Assembly: GCA_016302585.1 (NCBI GenBank)
Contig: JAEDNI010000002.1
Location: 1 to 64,000 of the forward strand
From: Paludibacteraceae bacterium
Lineage (GTDB): Bacteria > Bacteroidota > Bacteroidia > Bacteroidales > Paludibacteraceae
Length of the DNA: 64,000 bases
Direction: 5' to 3'
Shown: in pieces, positions 26,267 to 34,423 of the stretch
Position numbering within the stretch: the first letter of the stretch is position 1
Layout of the letters: each line of letters starts with the position of its first letter
Program-made: the position numbers and the translations under genes
The notes under the pieces: generated by a model
Databases searched by the model: none
Told to the model about the DNA's origin: nothing
Seen by the model: only the letters and a program-made list of their open reading frames with translations

Positions 26267-26716
26267 ATGAAAATTTATACGTCGTATTTCGGCAATGTGG
26301 CGGCACTCAAAAGATGCGGTATTCATCCAATCAGTATCGCACGCTGGTCGCCGAGAAACTGGGACGGTGACAGATTGATTTGGTTAGCCCCCACACCATA
26401 CATGGTGAAAGAGGCTTCGCGTGAGGAGTATATCAGGCTATATCAGGATATCTGTCATAGAGTGAACATTGAAGGGTTAATACGTACGCTTAGCACGATG
26501 GGCAAGGGAAGCGATGTTGCGCTGTTATGCTATGAGCGTCCGGGCGATTTCTGCCATCGGCATATGCTGGCCGAGTACATGACCGAACACGGTATCACCG
26601 TAAAAGAGTTCAGCGAGTACGAGTATCAGCAAGAACAGGCAAAGGTAATGGCGTCATCTACACCTCCGCCTCCACCGGAGCCTCCACAGCCGGAGCAGCT
26701 GAGTCTTTTCGATTAG
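26267..26716 (+). CDS. DUF488-like protein with clamp-binding C-terminus
   Basis: 149 residues. The N-terminal SYFGNVAALKRCGIHPISIAR, central LIWLAPTPYM and GSDVALLCYERPGDFCHRHMLA match the DUF488 pattern (Cys and RPGDFCHR region). A Pro-rich linker precedes PEQLSLFD, a clamp-binding ending. It has its own promoter. Family function is unknown; the ending suggests action at replicating or repaired DNA. Confidence 0.7.
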   Translation: MKIYTSYFGNVAALKRCGIHPISIARWSPRNWDGDRLIWLAPTPYMVKEASREEYIRLYQDICHRVNIEGLIRTLSTMGKGSDVALLCYERPGDFCHRHMLAEYMTEHGITVKEFSEYEYQQEQAKVMASSTPPPPPEPPQPEQLSLFD

Positions 26717-26837
26717 CCCTCTCTGCGCGAACAGCATGGCGAACATGCGCTTACCTACCGGGTAGGAGATGATGGTTTAACTCCGTCTTCGCGCTCAAGG
26801 AAGTGTACGGCGCGCATCCGGACACAACCAAGGTTTC

Positions 26838-26930
26838 ATGAGAGTAGATATATGGGGCGGAGGCAATGCGCTGCCAAAGCCCTTTACGCGCGGCGAGCAT
26901 GACGGTAATGCGAACGGCAACCAGCCGTGA
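26838..26930 (+). CDS. Tiny ORF (30 aa)
   Basis: A 30-codon frame starting MRVDIWGGGNALPKPF. Its ATG overlaps the stop of an upstream open stretch (reading WFNSVFALKEVYGAHPDTT, no ATG). The gap 26717-26978 otherwise has no clear gene; it may be a degraded small-gene cluster. Confidence 0.3.
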   Translation: MRVDIWGGGNALPKPFTRGEHDGNANGNQP

Positions 26931-26982
26931 GAAGTGGTTCGATTCCATAACCGCGCTCTATCTAAACAGAATGAAACAATGA
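26899..26982 (+). CDS. Tiny ORF (27 aa) coupled to dehydrogenase gene
   Basis: A 27-codon frame, MTVMRTATSREKWFDSIT onward, whose TGA overlaps the next ATG (ATGA). Its WFDSITALYLN resembles WFNSVFALKEV upstream in another frame, suggesting a decayed duplication. It may serve only to couple translation of the following gene. Confidence 0.35.
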   Translation: MTVMRTATSREKWFDSITALYLNRMKQ

Positions 26983-28058
26983 AAGTAGCAATTTTGGGCG
27001 CGGGCAACGTAGGTGTTGCAATCGCAGCAGACCTATCCATCAAAGGTCACGAGGTATCACTCATTAAAACATCGAATACCAAGTCTGAGGTATTCGACAC
27101 GATCAAAGCCAACGGCAATCGTGTTTTCCTGAAAGAGAATCAGCAGTACACACAAGCGGTCATCGCGGATGTTACACATGATATAGAGGCTGCTTCCGAT
27201 GCGGAAGTGGTCTTCGTTACCGTGCAGAGCACCTACCATAAGGAGGTGATCAAGAAACTGTCGTACTATCTGAATAGCAAGCAGATTGTAGTCTGCATTT
27301 GCAGTTACATGTCGTATTTCTATTTCCGTCGTTACTGCAAGTCGCTGCCTGTCATCGTAGAGACGATAGGCCCATATCTTGAGGGGCGTGTGGAAATGGA
27401 GGATATGCCGGGCGAGGTTGTCTTCCGTGTCGGTTGCAGACTGACACGCAGCCCCCTCTCCATCTCCAGAAAAGATTCGGACGATTATATGTACACGCTC
27501 AAGTCGCTTGATCCTAGTTTCAGCGATGAGTATAATCTGCTGGAGGCGGCGCTCCTGAACCCGAACATGGTACTGCATACCGTTGGCGCTATCATGAGCA
27601 TTCCGCGTATCGAATACAGCCACGGCAATTTCTGTATGTACCGCGAGGCGTACTCGCATGAGAACCCGGCTACACTGAACATCATGAATGAGCTGGACCG
27701 TGAGAAACGCCAAGTGCTCTATGCGCTCGGGTGCAAGCCGGTCGATATCTACGATGCAGGAGGTTTCCTCGGTAACAAGATGGAGAGCTTCTTCCGTTAT
27801 TCCGAATCCAGCGACCGCGCTATCAGTCCGACGTCGGTCAAGTCACGCTACATCACAGAAGATGTGTCGCAGGGCTTGGTACTGCTGGAGAGCATAGCGC
27901 ATACGGCGCACATGACCGTCCCTGTTACATCCGCACTCATTGACATTGCTTCTGCGGCATTGTTATACGACTTCCGCGAGTGTGGTCGTACTATCCATGG
28001 TCTCGGAGCAGAGGAGTACATACACGAACTGATAGCCAAGCAATATGGATGTGCTTAA
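26979..28058 (+). CDS. Opine/octopine-dehydrogenase-like NAD(P) enzyme
   Basis: 359 residues from ATG 26979. The Rossmann motif GAGNVGVAIAADL is at the very N-terminus, and EVVFVTVQSTYH follows the second half of the nucleotide-binding fold. The C-terminal helical domain contains NPNMVLHTVGAIM and HGNFCMYRE, as in the octopine/nopaline dehydrogenase (6-PGDH C-domain) family, which reductively joins amino acids to keto acids. It overlaps the amidoligase by 14 bp and opens a four-gene cassette ahead of terminase. An opine-type reaction is inferred; the substrate is unknown. Confidence 0.75.
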   Translation: MKVAILGAGNVGVAIAADLSIKGHEVSLIKTSNTKSEVFDTIKANGNRVFLKENQQYTQAVIADVTHDIEAASDAEVVFVTVQSTYHKEVIKKLSYYLNSKQIVVCICSYMSYFYFRRYCKSLPVIVETIGPYLEGRVEMEDMPGEVVFRVGCRLTRSPLSISRKDSDDYMYTLKSLDPSFSDEYNLLEAALLNPNMVLHTVGAIMSIPRIEYSHGNFCMYREAYSHENPATLNIMNELDREKRQVLYALGCKPVDIYDAGGFLGNKMESFFRYSESSDRAISPTSVKSRYITEDVSQGLVLLESIAHTAHMTVPVTSALIDIASAALLYDFRECGRTIHGLGAEEYIHELIAKQYGCA

Positions 28059-30135
28059 CGACATAAAGACACGCACATTCGGAGTGGAGATAGAGATGTG
28101 TAACCTTGACAGGCAGAAAGTTGATCTACCTGAAGGCTACTCATGGAGCAAGGACGAGGAGATAGTTAATACCGATGGTTCATCGAATAAGCGTTTCGGC
28201 GGCGAGGTGAACACTCCTCCGCTTACGCTTTGCCAGAAAGACCTCCACGGGTTGCGCAGCGTTTATAAATCGATGGTAGCGGCCGGTGGCAAACTCAAGT
28301 GGTGTATCTATACTCACGTGCATATCTATGCCGGCGATTTGACGGTGGAGCAGTTGAAGAAGGTGTTCCTTTTCTTCTACGTGTGCTATCCATATATTAA
28401 GAGATACGCCACCATATCGGAGAGCGATGAACTGGTGTTCAATCTGATGCCTGTACCGACGGAGAAATTCTACTACGGACTGCTGCAGGCAGAGACATTC
28501 GACCAGATACGCGAGTTATTTACGAACCAGTCTAAGAAAGGCTATATCCGTCACGCGGTGAACATATCGGCATATTTTAAGACGAAGACGATTGAGTTCC
28601 GTACGTACCATGCTACGGACGATTTCTACCTTGCGTTGAACTGCATCCTTTCGACATACCGTATTTTCTATTATGCGGTGAATCACGAGTTGGAGGATTA
28701 TCAATCACTCTCAACCTATGAGGAGTTTTTGGCTGCAACCAAGCTGAAATATGCCATGCCACAGGCTATGATCCCGCTTATCTATCAGGGCAACCCATAT
28801 AGCGCCATCGAGACATTCCAGACGAAATCTCTGCCGTACAACTCGCGTCAGGCATCGGCATTGAATGATGCCATAACAAAGAACGAGCATAAGGAGTTGT
28901 GTATCGTAAACGGTTTCATGTACTACTATGAGTTGTTTTTCATGGATAAGGTGCAGTTGTCGATCTATTGCCAGGACCCGTACTGCCTGCTGCTGCATGA
29001 GATAGCGAACGGTAACGTGTGTATGACATATCGCGATAAGTTGGGATGGCTGGAGGACTACAACGAACCGACACCGCAGAGACAGCTTGCACTCGCGCTA
29101 TATGCCGAGAAGTTGCAGAAATTCTTCATGTCGGAGTCGGAGCGCAACAATGCGATATTCCAGGCACTCAAGATGAAAGCTAAGGATAGTATCGAGCGAA
29201 CCGAGAAAGCAAGCGAGAAACTGCTGCGGCTGCTGACGACATGCGAGTTCCATGTTGGAACCTTGCAGGATGCGATAGCGGATAAGAAAGTGATATTCTT
29301 CAACTATGGCAAGGATAAGACGCAGAAACGTACGTTCAAACTCATCTCGGAGAATAGCGATTTGGAGCTGCCGTTTGACTTGGCGCGCAACGAGTACTAC
29401 AATCTGGTGGAGAGTCTGCCGGAAGACACGTACTTCTACTATATCAGCAACAGCCCGTATCTGAGTAACATGCACAAGTTGGCTATCTTCAATCAGGCTG
29501 GCGGTGAGCGTTGGTCTGCTGGCCGGTTCCTGTACTGCAACAAAGAGTGCAGCACGAATAGCGCCAGCACCTCTTACAAGTACAGCCATATCGAGGTGAA
29601 CGAGATCGTTCCTCCGGATGATTTGGTTATCGACGACCCTGCCAAACTCAAGACGATACGCGTCAGTTCGGATGTGCTGTATGCTTTGCAGCGCAAGTAC
29701 ATCCGCAAGGTCGATACGGTCAGTCATTGCACCTATGCGTTCGTCGTGATGTATGATAAGTACACGCTTGGCGGTTTCGGTTTCACGCTGCCGCAGCACA
29801 AGGGCTACGACCTGTTCCAGTTGACGGACTTCTGCACGAATAATGCGGTGCCACGATTGGCGAAACTCATCCTTTGGTGCATCCAGACCAAGGGCGTACA
29901 AATGGAGTTGAGCCGCAGGATGCACAAGCTATGTGAGAGGGTAATCAGTTGCGCCTACACGCATAAGCCGGTTAGTGCCAAGTATCGCGGCGTGTATGAG
30001 AAAGTGCCGGAGCATTGCACCTCATCCTATCTGGCATACGAAGGTAGGTTGGGTATCTACGGCAGCAATCAGGAGGTAATCAATCGTTACCTGAAAGCAT
30101 TGAAAGACGGAAACATTAAAATCAATAAGAAATGA
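28045..30135 (+). CDS. Amidoligase (glutamine-synthetase-fold) protein
   Basis: 696 residues. The N-terminal ~260 residues match the Amidoligase_2 family: FGVEIEM (about 13-19) for metal/ATP binding, GGEVNTPPL, WCIYTHVHIYAGDL and IEFRTYHATDDF. These ATP-dependent enzymes form amide bonds between carboxylates and amines. The remaining ~430 residues are an unassigned extension with helical and beta segments, probably substrate- or partner-specific. It overlaps both neighbours (14 and 4 bp). Confidence 0.78.
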   Translation: MDVLNDIKTRTFGVEIEMCNLDRQKVDLPEGYSWSKDEEIVNTDGSSNKRFGGEVNTPPLTLCQKDLHGLRSVYKSMVAAGGKLKWCIYTHVHIYAGDLTVEQLKKVFLFFYVCYPYIKRYATISESDELVFNLMPVPTEKFYYGLLQAETFDQIRELFTNQSKKGYIRHAVNISAYFKTKTIEFRTYHATDDFYLALNCILSTYRIFYYAVNHELEDYQSLSTYEEFLAATKLKYAMPQAMIPLIYQGNPYSAIETFQTKSLPYNSRQASALNDAITKNEHKELCIVNGFMYYYELFFMDKVQLSIYCQDPYCLLLHEIANGNVCMTYRDKLGWLEDYNEPTPQRQLALALYAEKLQKFFMSESERNNAIFQALKMKAKDSIERTEKASEKLLRLLTTCEFHVGTLQDAIADKKVIFFNYGKDKTQKRTFKLISENSDLELPFDLARNEYYNLVESLPEDTYFYYISNSPYLSNMHKLAIFNQAGGERWSAGRFLYCNKECSTNSASTSYKYSHIEVNEIVPPDDLVIDDPAKLKTIRVSSDVLYALQRKYIRKVDTVSHCTYAFVVMYDKYTLGGFGFTLPQHKGYDLFQLTDFCTNNAVPRLAKLILWCIQTKGVQMELSRRMHKLCERVISCAYTHKPVSAKYRGVYEKVPEHCTSSYLAYEGRLGIYGSNQEVINRYLKALKDGNIKINKK

Positions 30136-30857
30136 ACAAAGAAGACAGATGGAAATATGAGAAGGTGGATATCGGTCTCATAGACGAAGCGGAGCTGAAC
30201 GCAAACGAAATGTCCGGCGAGGACTTTGCGGCACTCTGCGATAACATTGATAAGTCAGGCCTGAGCAGCGTGCCATGCTGCTACAAGAAGGACACGGGTC
30301 GTTTTGTGATGATCAGCGGTCACCACCCTCTGCGGGCCTGCAAGAAGTTGCACTACCGCAACATCCCGATCCTTTGGTGCGATGAGTCGGATTTGAGCAA
30401 TGACGAGATAATCGCCATCCAGCTCTCGCATAACTCGCTGCATGGTAGTGACAATCAGAATATCTTGAAGCAGTTGTTTGACCAAATCAAGTCGATTGAC
30501 TTCAAGAAGTTCGCGCATATCAATATCGACGAGATAAAGCCTATCAGCACGGATGGAATTGATGTGTTCGCGCTCAAGGAGACCTTCACGTTCGCGGTGG
30601 TGTTGTACCCGAATAGTTTCGCCAGCGTCGATGAGATATTCGGCGATATCCGGGAGCAGGCGAAGAAATGCGACGCGCTCATTCTCGCCGATCAAGGTAC
30701 GAATGAGGAACTGCTGCTGCGGCTCCAGACGGAGGTAGGCAAAGAGTGGAATATCAAGAGTCCGTCGATCGCCTTCTCGAAGGTGTTGGAGTTGGCGGCT
30801 GAAAAGTTAGCAGAAATAAGAGAGGAGAAAGAAAATGATTTGGGTGATAGCAAATAA
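30132..30857 (+). CDS. ParB/Srx-fold protein
   Basis: 241 residues with a ParB/Srx-type core: INEAELNAN-like start (about 15-30), FAALCDNIDKSGL, then ISGHHPLRACKKLHYRNIPILW, the ParB-like GHHR...A motif with Pro in place of Arg, and SHNSLHG. Known members act as partition CTPases, nucleases or, in SbnI/SerK, small-molecule kinases. No partner ParA is present, so partition is unlikely. Its place between amidoligase and ATP-grasp genes suggests an enzymatic or DNA-targeting role in the same pathway. Confidence 0.7.
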   Translation: MNKEDRWKYEKVDIGLIDEAELNANEMSGEDFAALCDNIDKSGLSSVPCCYKKDTGRFVMISGHHPLRACKKLHYRNIPILWCDESDLSNDEIIAIQLSHNSLHGSDNQNILKQLFDQIKSIDFKKFAHINIDEIKPISTDGIDVFALKETFTFAVVLYPNSFASVDEIFGDIREQAKKCDALILADQGTNEELLLRLQTEVGKEWNIKSPSIAFSKVLELAAEKLAEIREEKENDLGDSK

Positions 30858-31689
30858 GGCGGAGGAAGACGGTAGTTTTCCCACTTACAAGTATTACAAG
30901 CAGGCGTTTCAGGAAGGGGAGATAGACATCTACCTTGCTACACCGCAGGATAATTTCGCGTTCCTGCATCGCGGCGATATAGCCATCGTGAGGACGAGAG
31001 ACCAGCGTATCAACGAGCGTCTCCGTGTGGCGAAGATGGCGTATGGCTTTGCTACCACGGGAGAGTCAAGCAAGGTGGATTGGCTGACGCACGATAAGGA
31101 GGCTATCAAGGTCGTCCTTGCGCAGAATGACATCCTTTTCCCTCGGACGGTAGAATTAAGCGATGTGATGCGAGGACGCAACTATTTCGTCAAACCTCGC
31201 TACGGAGAGAATAGCATAGGCGTTGATCCGTACAGCATCTGCACAAATCAGGAACAGGTTCATGCCAAGTGCCAGTTGCTATGGGGCAACGGCATAGAGC
31301 CTATGATTGAGGAGTATATAGATGGCGACGAGGTGACTACGTCGGTGTTCTGGGAGTCGGAGGAGGTACATATCGCCATGTACTCTGCATTGATTCGACC
31401 GAACGAGGAGTGCGGCCTGCATACCAAGCGGACCAAGGAGCATTTCTCTTTCACGCCGGAGAGGTATGTCAGCAGCCGCTTGAACGATGTGATCCGTAAG
31501 ACCTTCCATGCCGTGGGAGCAACGCACCTGCTGCGTATCGACAGCCGCATCGTCAACGGAGTGCCGTATATCATTGATGTTAACATGATCCCAGGCTTGG
31601 CACCAGATGGTTATCTGAGCAAGTGCATGGAGGTGAACGATGTACCGTATCTGAACGCTATCCGCATGATGGTCGGAACGGCAACCTAA
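30835..31689 (+). CDS. ATP-grasp ligase
   Basis: 284 residues. YFVKPRYGENSIGV is the ATP-grasp lysine/glycine-loop region; IEEYIDGDEVTTSVF, RIDSRIVNGVPYIIDVNMIPGL supply the acidic Mg-ATP residues (Asp and Asn) as in D-Ala-D-Ala ligase-type enzymes. It should activate a carboxylate by phosphorylation and ligate it to an amine. It overlaps the ParB-like gene by 23 bp; terminase begins 12 bp later. Confidence 0.82.
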   Translation: MIWVIANKAEEDGSFPTYKYYKQAFQEGEIDIYLATPQDNFAFLHRGDIAIVRTRDQRINERLRVAKMAYGFATTGESSKVDWLTHDKEAIKVVLAQNDILFPRTVELSDVMRGRNYFVKPRYGENSIGVDPYSICTNQEQVHAKCQLLWGNGIEPMIEEYIDGDEVTTSVFWESEEVHIAMYSALIRPNEECGLHTKRTKEHFSFTPERYVSSRLNDVIRKTFHAVGATHLLRIDSRIVNGVPYIIDVNMIPGLAPDGYLSKCMEVNDVPYLNAIRMMVGTAT

Positions 31690-31701
31690 TATAGAAAGAC
31701 T

Positions 31702-32151
31702 ATGGATAAGAAGAAACCGACACCGAAGAAAGCAGCCAAGAAACCTGCAAAGAAAGTATCTGCTCCAAAGCCCAAGAAAGAGACGAGGAAGCAGAAGATT
31801 GACCGTGAGACTGCCGAGAAGAAAGAGGCGGTGCTCAAGATATACGAGAAGAAATTGGCGAACGTATCTCAGACCTGCATGGCGGCTAATATCGGTCGCC
31901 GTACGTTCTATTACTGGAGAGAGAGCGACCCTGATTTTGACGCTGTTTGCAAGGATATCGAGGATGCGCTGATCGACTTCACGGAATCGAAACTGTTAGA
32001 GAAGATTAACGATAGCGACCTGACAGCCATTATCTTCTATCTCAAAACGAAAGGCAAAGACCGCGGCTACGTGGAGCGTACCGAGAATAATGTTTCTATG
32101 GGTCCGTTCATTGATGCGATGAAGGACATTCCTGATCCGCCTAAAGATTAA
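31702..32151 (+). CDS. terS: Terminase small subunit
   Basis: 149 residues. A Lys/Ala/Pro-rich basic N-terminus (1-45) precedes a helix-turn-helix (SQTCMAANIGRRTFYYWRES) and FLKTKGKDRGYVER, as in TerS proteins that recognise the packaging site. It lies 8 bp upstream of the large subunit. Confidence 0.8.
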   Translation: MDKKKPTPKKAAKKPAKKVSAPKPKKETRKQKIDRETAEKKEAVLKIYEKKLANVSQTCMAANIGRRTFYYWRESDPDFDAVCKDIEDALIDFTESKLLEKINDSDLTAIIFYLKTKGKDRGYVERTENNVSMGPFIDAMKDIPDPPKD

Positions 32152-32159
32152 GATGTATA

Positions 32160-33680
32160 ATGAGTCCGGAGGAAAAGTTAAGAGGATGGTTGCCGATTTG
32201 GCGGAAAGACTGGTGTCTCTTCGCCGAAATGGTGCTGCACGCTAATCTCGATGATGAGCAGAAAGATGTGTTGCGCTCGGTGCAGTTCAATCCCCGTACG
32301 GCTGTAGCCTCCGGAACTTCACGCGGTAAGGATTTCGTGGCGGCTGTGGCTGCGCTATGCTTTCTGTACCTCACTCCTACATTTGATGAGAAAGGCAAGT
32401 TGGTGGGGAATACCAAGGTTGCGCTGACGGCTCCTACAGCCCGTCAGGTGGATAATATCATGGCGCCGGAGTTTACGCGTCTGTTCCGTAGCGCAGGCTT
32501 TCTGCCAGGCAGGTTGGTGGCGTGTGATATACGTACAGAATACGATGAGTGGTTCCTGACGGGTTTCAAGGCCGACGATAAGAATGAGGAGGCATGGTCC
32601 GGTTTCCACGCTGTGAATACGATGTTCGTCGTGACGGAGGCGTCGGGTATATCGGAAAAGACATTCAAGGCTATCGAAGGTAACCTGCAGGGCAACTCTC
32701 GTCTGCTGATCGTCTTCAACCCGAATACATCCGTAGGCTATGCCGCAAGGGCGATGAAATCGTCACGTTTCAAGAAGTTTAGACTGAACTCACTAAACGC
32801 GGCTAACGTAGTATCGAAGAAAATCATTTATCCCGGTCAGGTCGATTACGAGTGGGTGAAGGATAAGGTAGAGAGTTGGTGCACGCCGATAAAAGAGAGC
32901 GATTATAAAGAGGAGGAAGGGGATTTCAAATGGGAAGGTCATTGGTATCGTCCGAACGACACATTCCGTACCAAGGTGCTTGGTCTGTTCCCGAAAGCCG
33001 GTCAAGATATGCTTATCCCTCAGGAGTGGATCGAGTTGGCGGTAAATAGGTGGAAGCAACTCAAGGCGAAACCGGACTTTGCGCATATCAAGATGTGCCG
33101 CCTTGGTGCCGATGTAGCAGGTATGGGACGAGACTCCAGCGTCCTCTGTCCACGGTATGGTAACTTCGTAGACGAGTTCGATACCCATCAATCAGCAGGG
33201 CAGGCAGACCACATGCACGTTGCCGGCATGATAGCAAGGTATATGGACTATGAGAAATCGAAAGCGTTCATTGATACCATCGGTGAGGGTGCAGGCGTTT
33301 ACTCGCGACTGCTGGAGGAGGGCTATCGCAATGTGTTCTCGTGCAAGTTCTCGGAGGGAGCGAAGGAGTTGAGCGACATGACCGACCAATATACGTTCGT
33401 AAACATGAAAGCGTATCTGTACTGGGCGGTGCGTGACTGGCTTGATCCGAAGAATGGCTTTGAACCTGCGCTGCCGGAGTGCGACCAGCTGATGGAGGAG
33501 GCGACGGAGATTAAATGGAAATTCACATCTTCCGGCTCCATCGCCATCGAGAAGAAAGAGGACCTTATCAAGCGTCTCGGGCGATCGACGGACTACTTCG
33601 ACGCCTTGGCGAATACGTTCTATCCGCATGACGAGTCTATACCGTTAGCCGACTTAGAGGCGTTCCTTGGAAGAGGGTAA
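32160..33680 (+). CDS. terL: Terminase large subunit
   Basis: This 506-residue DNA-packaging motor has an N-terminal ATPase with Walker A-like SGTSRGKD (51-58) and Walker B MFVVTEASGI (TEA replacing the usual DEA), then coupling motif region FNPNTS. The C-terminal nuclease has LGADVAGMGRDSS and IDTIGEGAGVYSRL, supplying the catalytic acids. It ends at 33680, followed by module R5. Confidence 0.9.
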   Translation: MSPEEKLRGWLPIWRKDWCLFAEMVLHANLDDEQKDVLRSVQFNPRTAVASGTSRGKDFVAAVAALCFLYLTPTFDEKGKLVGNTKVALTAPTARQVDNIMAPEFTRLFRSAGFLPGRLVACDIRTEYDEWFLTGFKADDKNEEAWSGFHAVNTMFVVTEASGISEKTFKAIEGNLQGNSRLLIVFNPNTSVGYAARAMKSSRFKKFRLNSLNAANVVSKKIIYPGQVDYEWVKDKVESWCTPIKESDYKEEEGDFKWEGHWYRPNDTFRTKVLGLFPKAGQDMLIPQEWIELAVNRWKQLKAKPDFAHIKMCRLGADVAGMGRDSSVLCPRYGNFVDEFDTHQSAGQADHMHVAGMIARYMDYEKSKAFIDTIGEGAGVYSRLLEEGYRNVFSCKFSEGAKELSDMTDQYTFVNMKAYLYWAVRDWLDPKNGFEPALPECDQLMEEATEIKWKFTSSGSIAIEKKEDLIKRLGRSTDYFDALANTFYPHDESIPLADLEAFLGRG

Positions 33681-33693
33681 TAATTAACAAATA

Positions 33694-33871
33694 CCATGCC
33701 AAAAAGTGTTTAATAAGTAAGCAAAATTTGAGCAAAATTCATAATGGCAAGGACGCTTTGCAATTAGCACATTTTCAGCATTTTATGCCGAAAAAATTTG
33801 GTCATATCGTAAAATTTTTGTAACTTTACATAAAATTAAGAAATACAAGAAACCATTAAAAATCAAGAGTT
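33694..33871 (+). promoter_or_regulatory. R5 early promoter module
   Basis: Upstream ATGCCAAAAAGTGTTTAATA resembles the R3/R4 extension in weaker form (33707-33723). The core from 33746 has TTTG (33797-33800), a 20-nt spacer and TAACTTTA (33821-33828). It drives the large block of small genes 33872-40324. Confidence 0.8.
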
Positions 33872-34180
33872 ATGATTAAGTTAACAGCAGCCCATCAACA
33901 GTATTTAGAGGGCAATTTGAAAGTTTGGGAGCAAATGACAGCTGACAACGAGCACGACGAGGTTCGCTGCCGCATCGCACATTTCCTGAACATCGTTACG
34001 GAAGGCAAGGCGTTCATCCTGTCTTCGCTTTACCAGAATATATTGAACGAGCACAACCGTCAGGACAACCTGACCAATATGCTCCGCAATCTCCGCTACG
34101 CCGCCGACCAAGAGATGTACACGTTCATCAAAGAGGAGTTGGGCGAGGATGTCTATCAGCAAATCTATAAATGCCTGTAA
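33872..34180 (+). CDS. Hypothetical helical protein
   Basis: This 102-residue all-helical protein (AAHQQYLEGNLKVWEQM) is the first gene after R5. Not recognised. Confidence 0.6.
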   Translation: MIKLTAAHQQYLEGNLKVWEQMTADNEHDEVRCRIAHFLNIVTEGKAFILSSLYQNILNEHNRQDNLTNMLRNLRYAADQEMYTFIKEELGEDVYQQIYKCL

Positions 34181-34183
34181 GCA

Positions 34184-34417
34184 ATGCAGCATATTCCCGT
34201 AGAATCGGTAGAGCACTTGAAACGGCTGCTTGCGGAGGGTAAGCATGAGTACACATACCGTTTCGGTGTGATGGGTCATTCGATGTGGATCGACCCGGCA
34301 AAGGATGGCATCGCGGTACTCGACTACTGCGACGGCCAGTTCATCCATTATTCGGACGATGAGATACAGCCCCTCATCCTCAACCGTCCTCTGTATTGTG
34401 AAACCAAAGAAGACTGA
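34184..34417 (+). CDS. Hypothetical protein
   Basis: 77 residues with YRFGVMGHSMWIDPAKDGIA in the middle and an acidic end. Three bases separate it from the upstream stop. Not recognised. Confidence 0.55.
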   Translation: MQHIPVESVEHLKRLLAEGKHEYTYRFGVMGHSMWIDPAKDGIAVLDYCDGQFIHYSDDEIQPLILNRPLYCETKED

Positions 34418-34423
34418 GTATAT

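Noticed and set aside
27057..27713. 218-codon minus-strand open frame
   Set aside because: It lies opposite the dehydrogenase gene, which has a clear Rossmann motif and coupled neighbours; the minus-strand product shows no motif and is an antisense shadow.
29098..29925. 275-codon minus-strand open frame
   Set aside because: Opposite the amidoligase; composition rich in Arg, Leu, His and Val as expected for the reverse complement of a coding frame.
30132..30857. Plasmid-type partition (ParB) function
   Set aside because: No ParA ATPase and no parS-like iterons; the phage has an integrase, and the gene is embedded among ligases and terminase.
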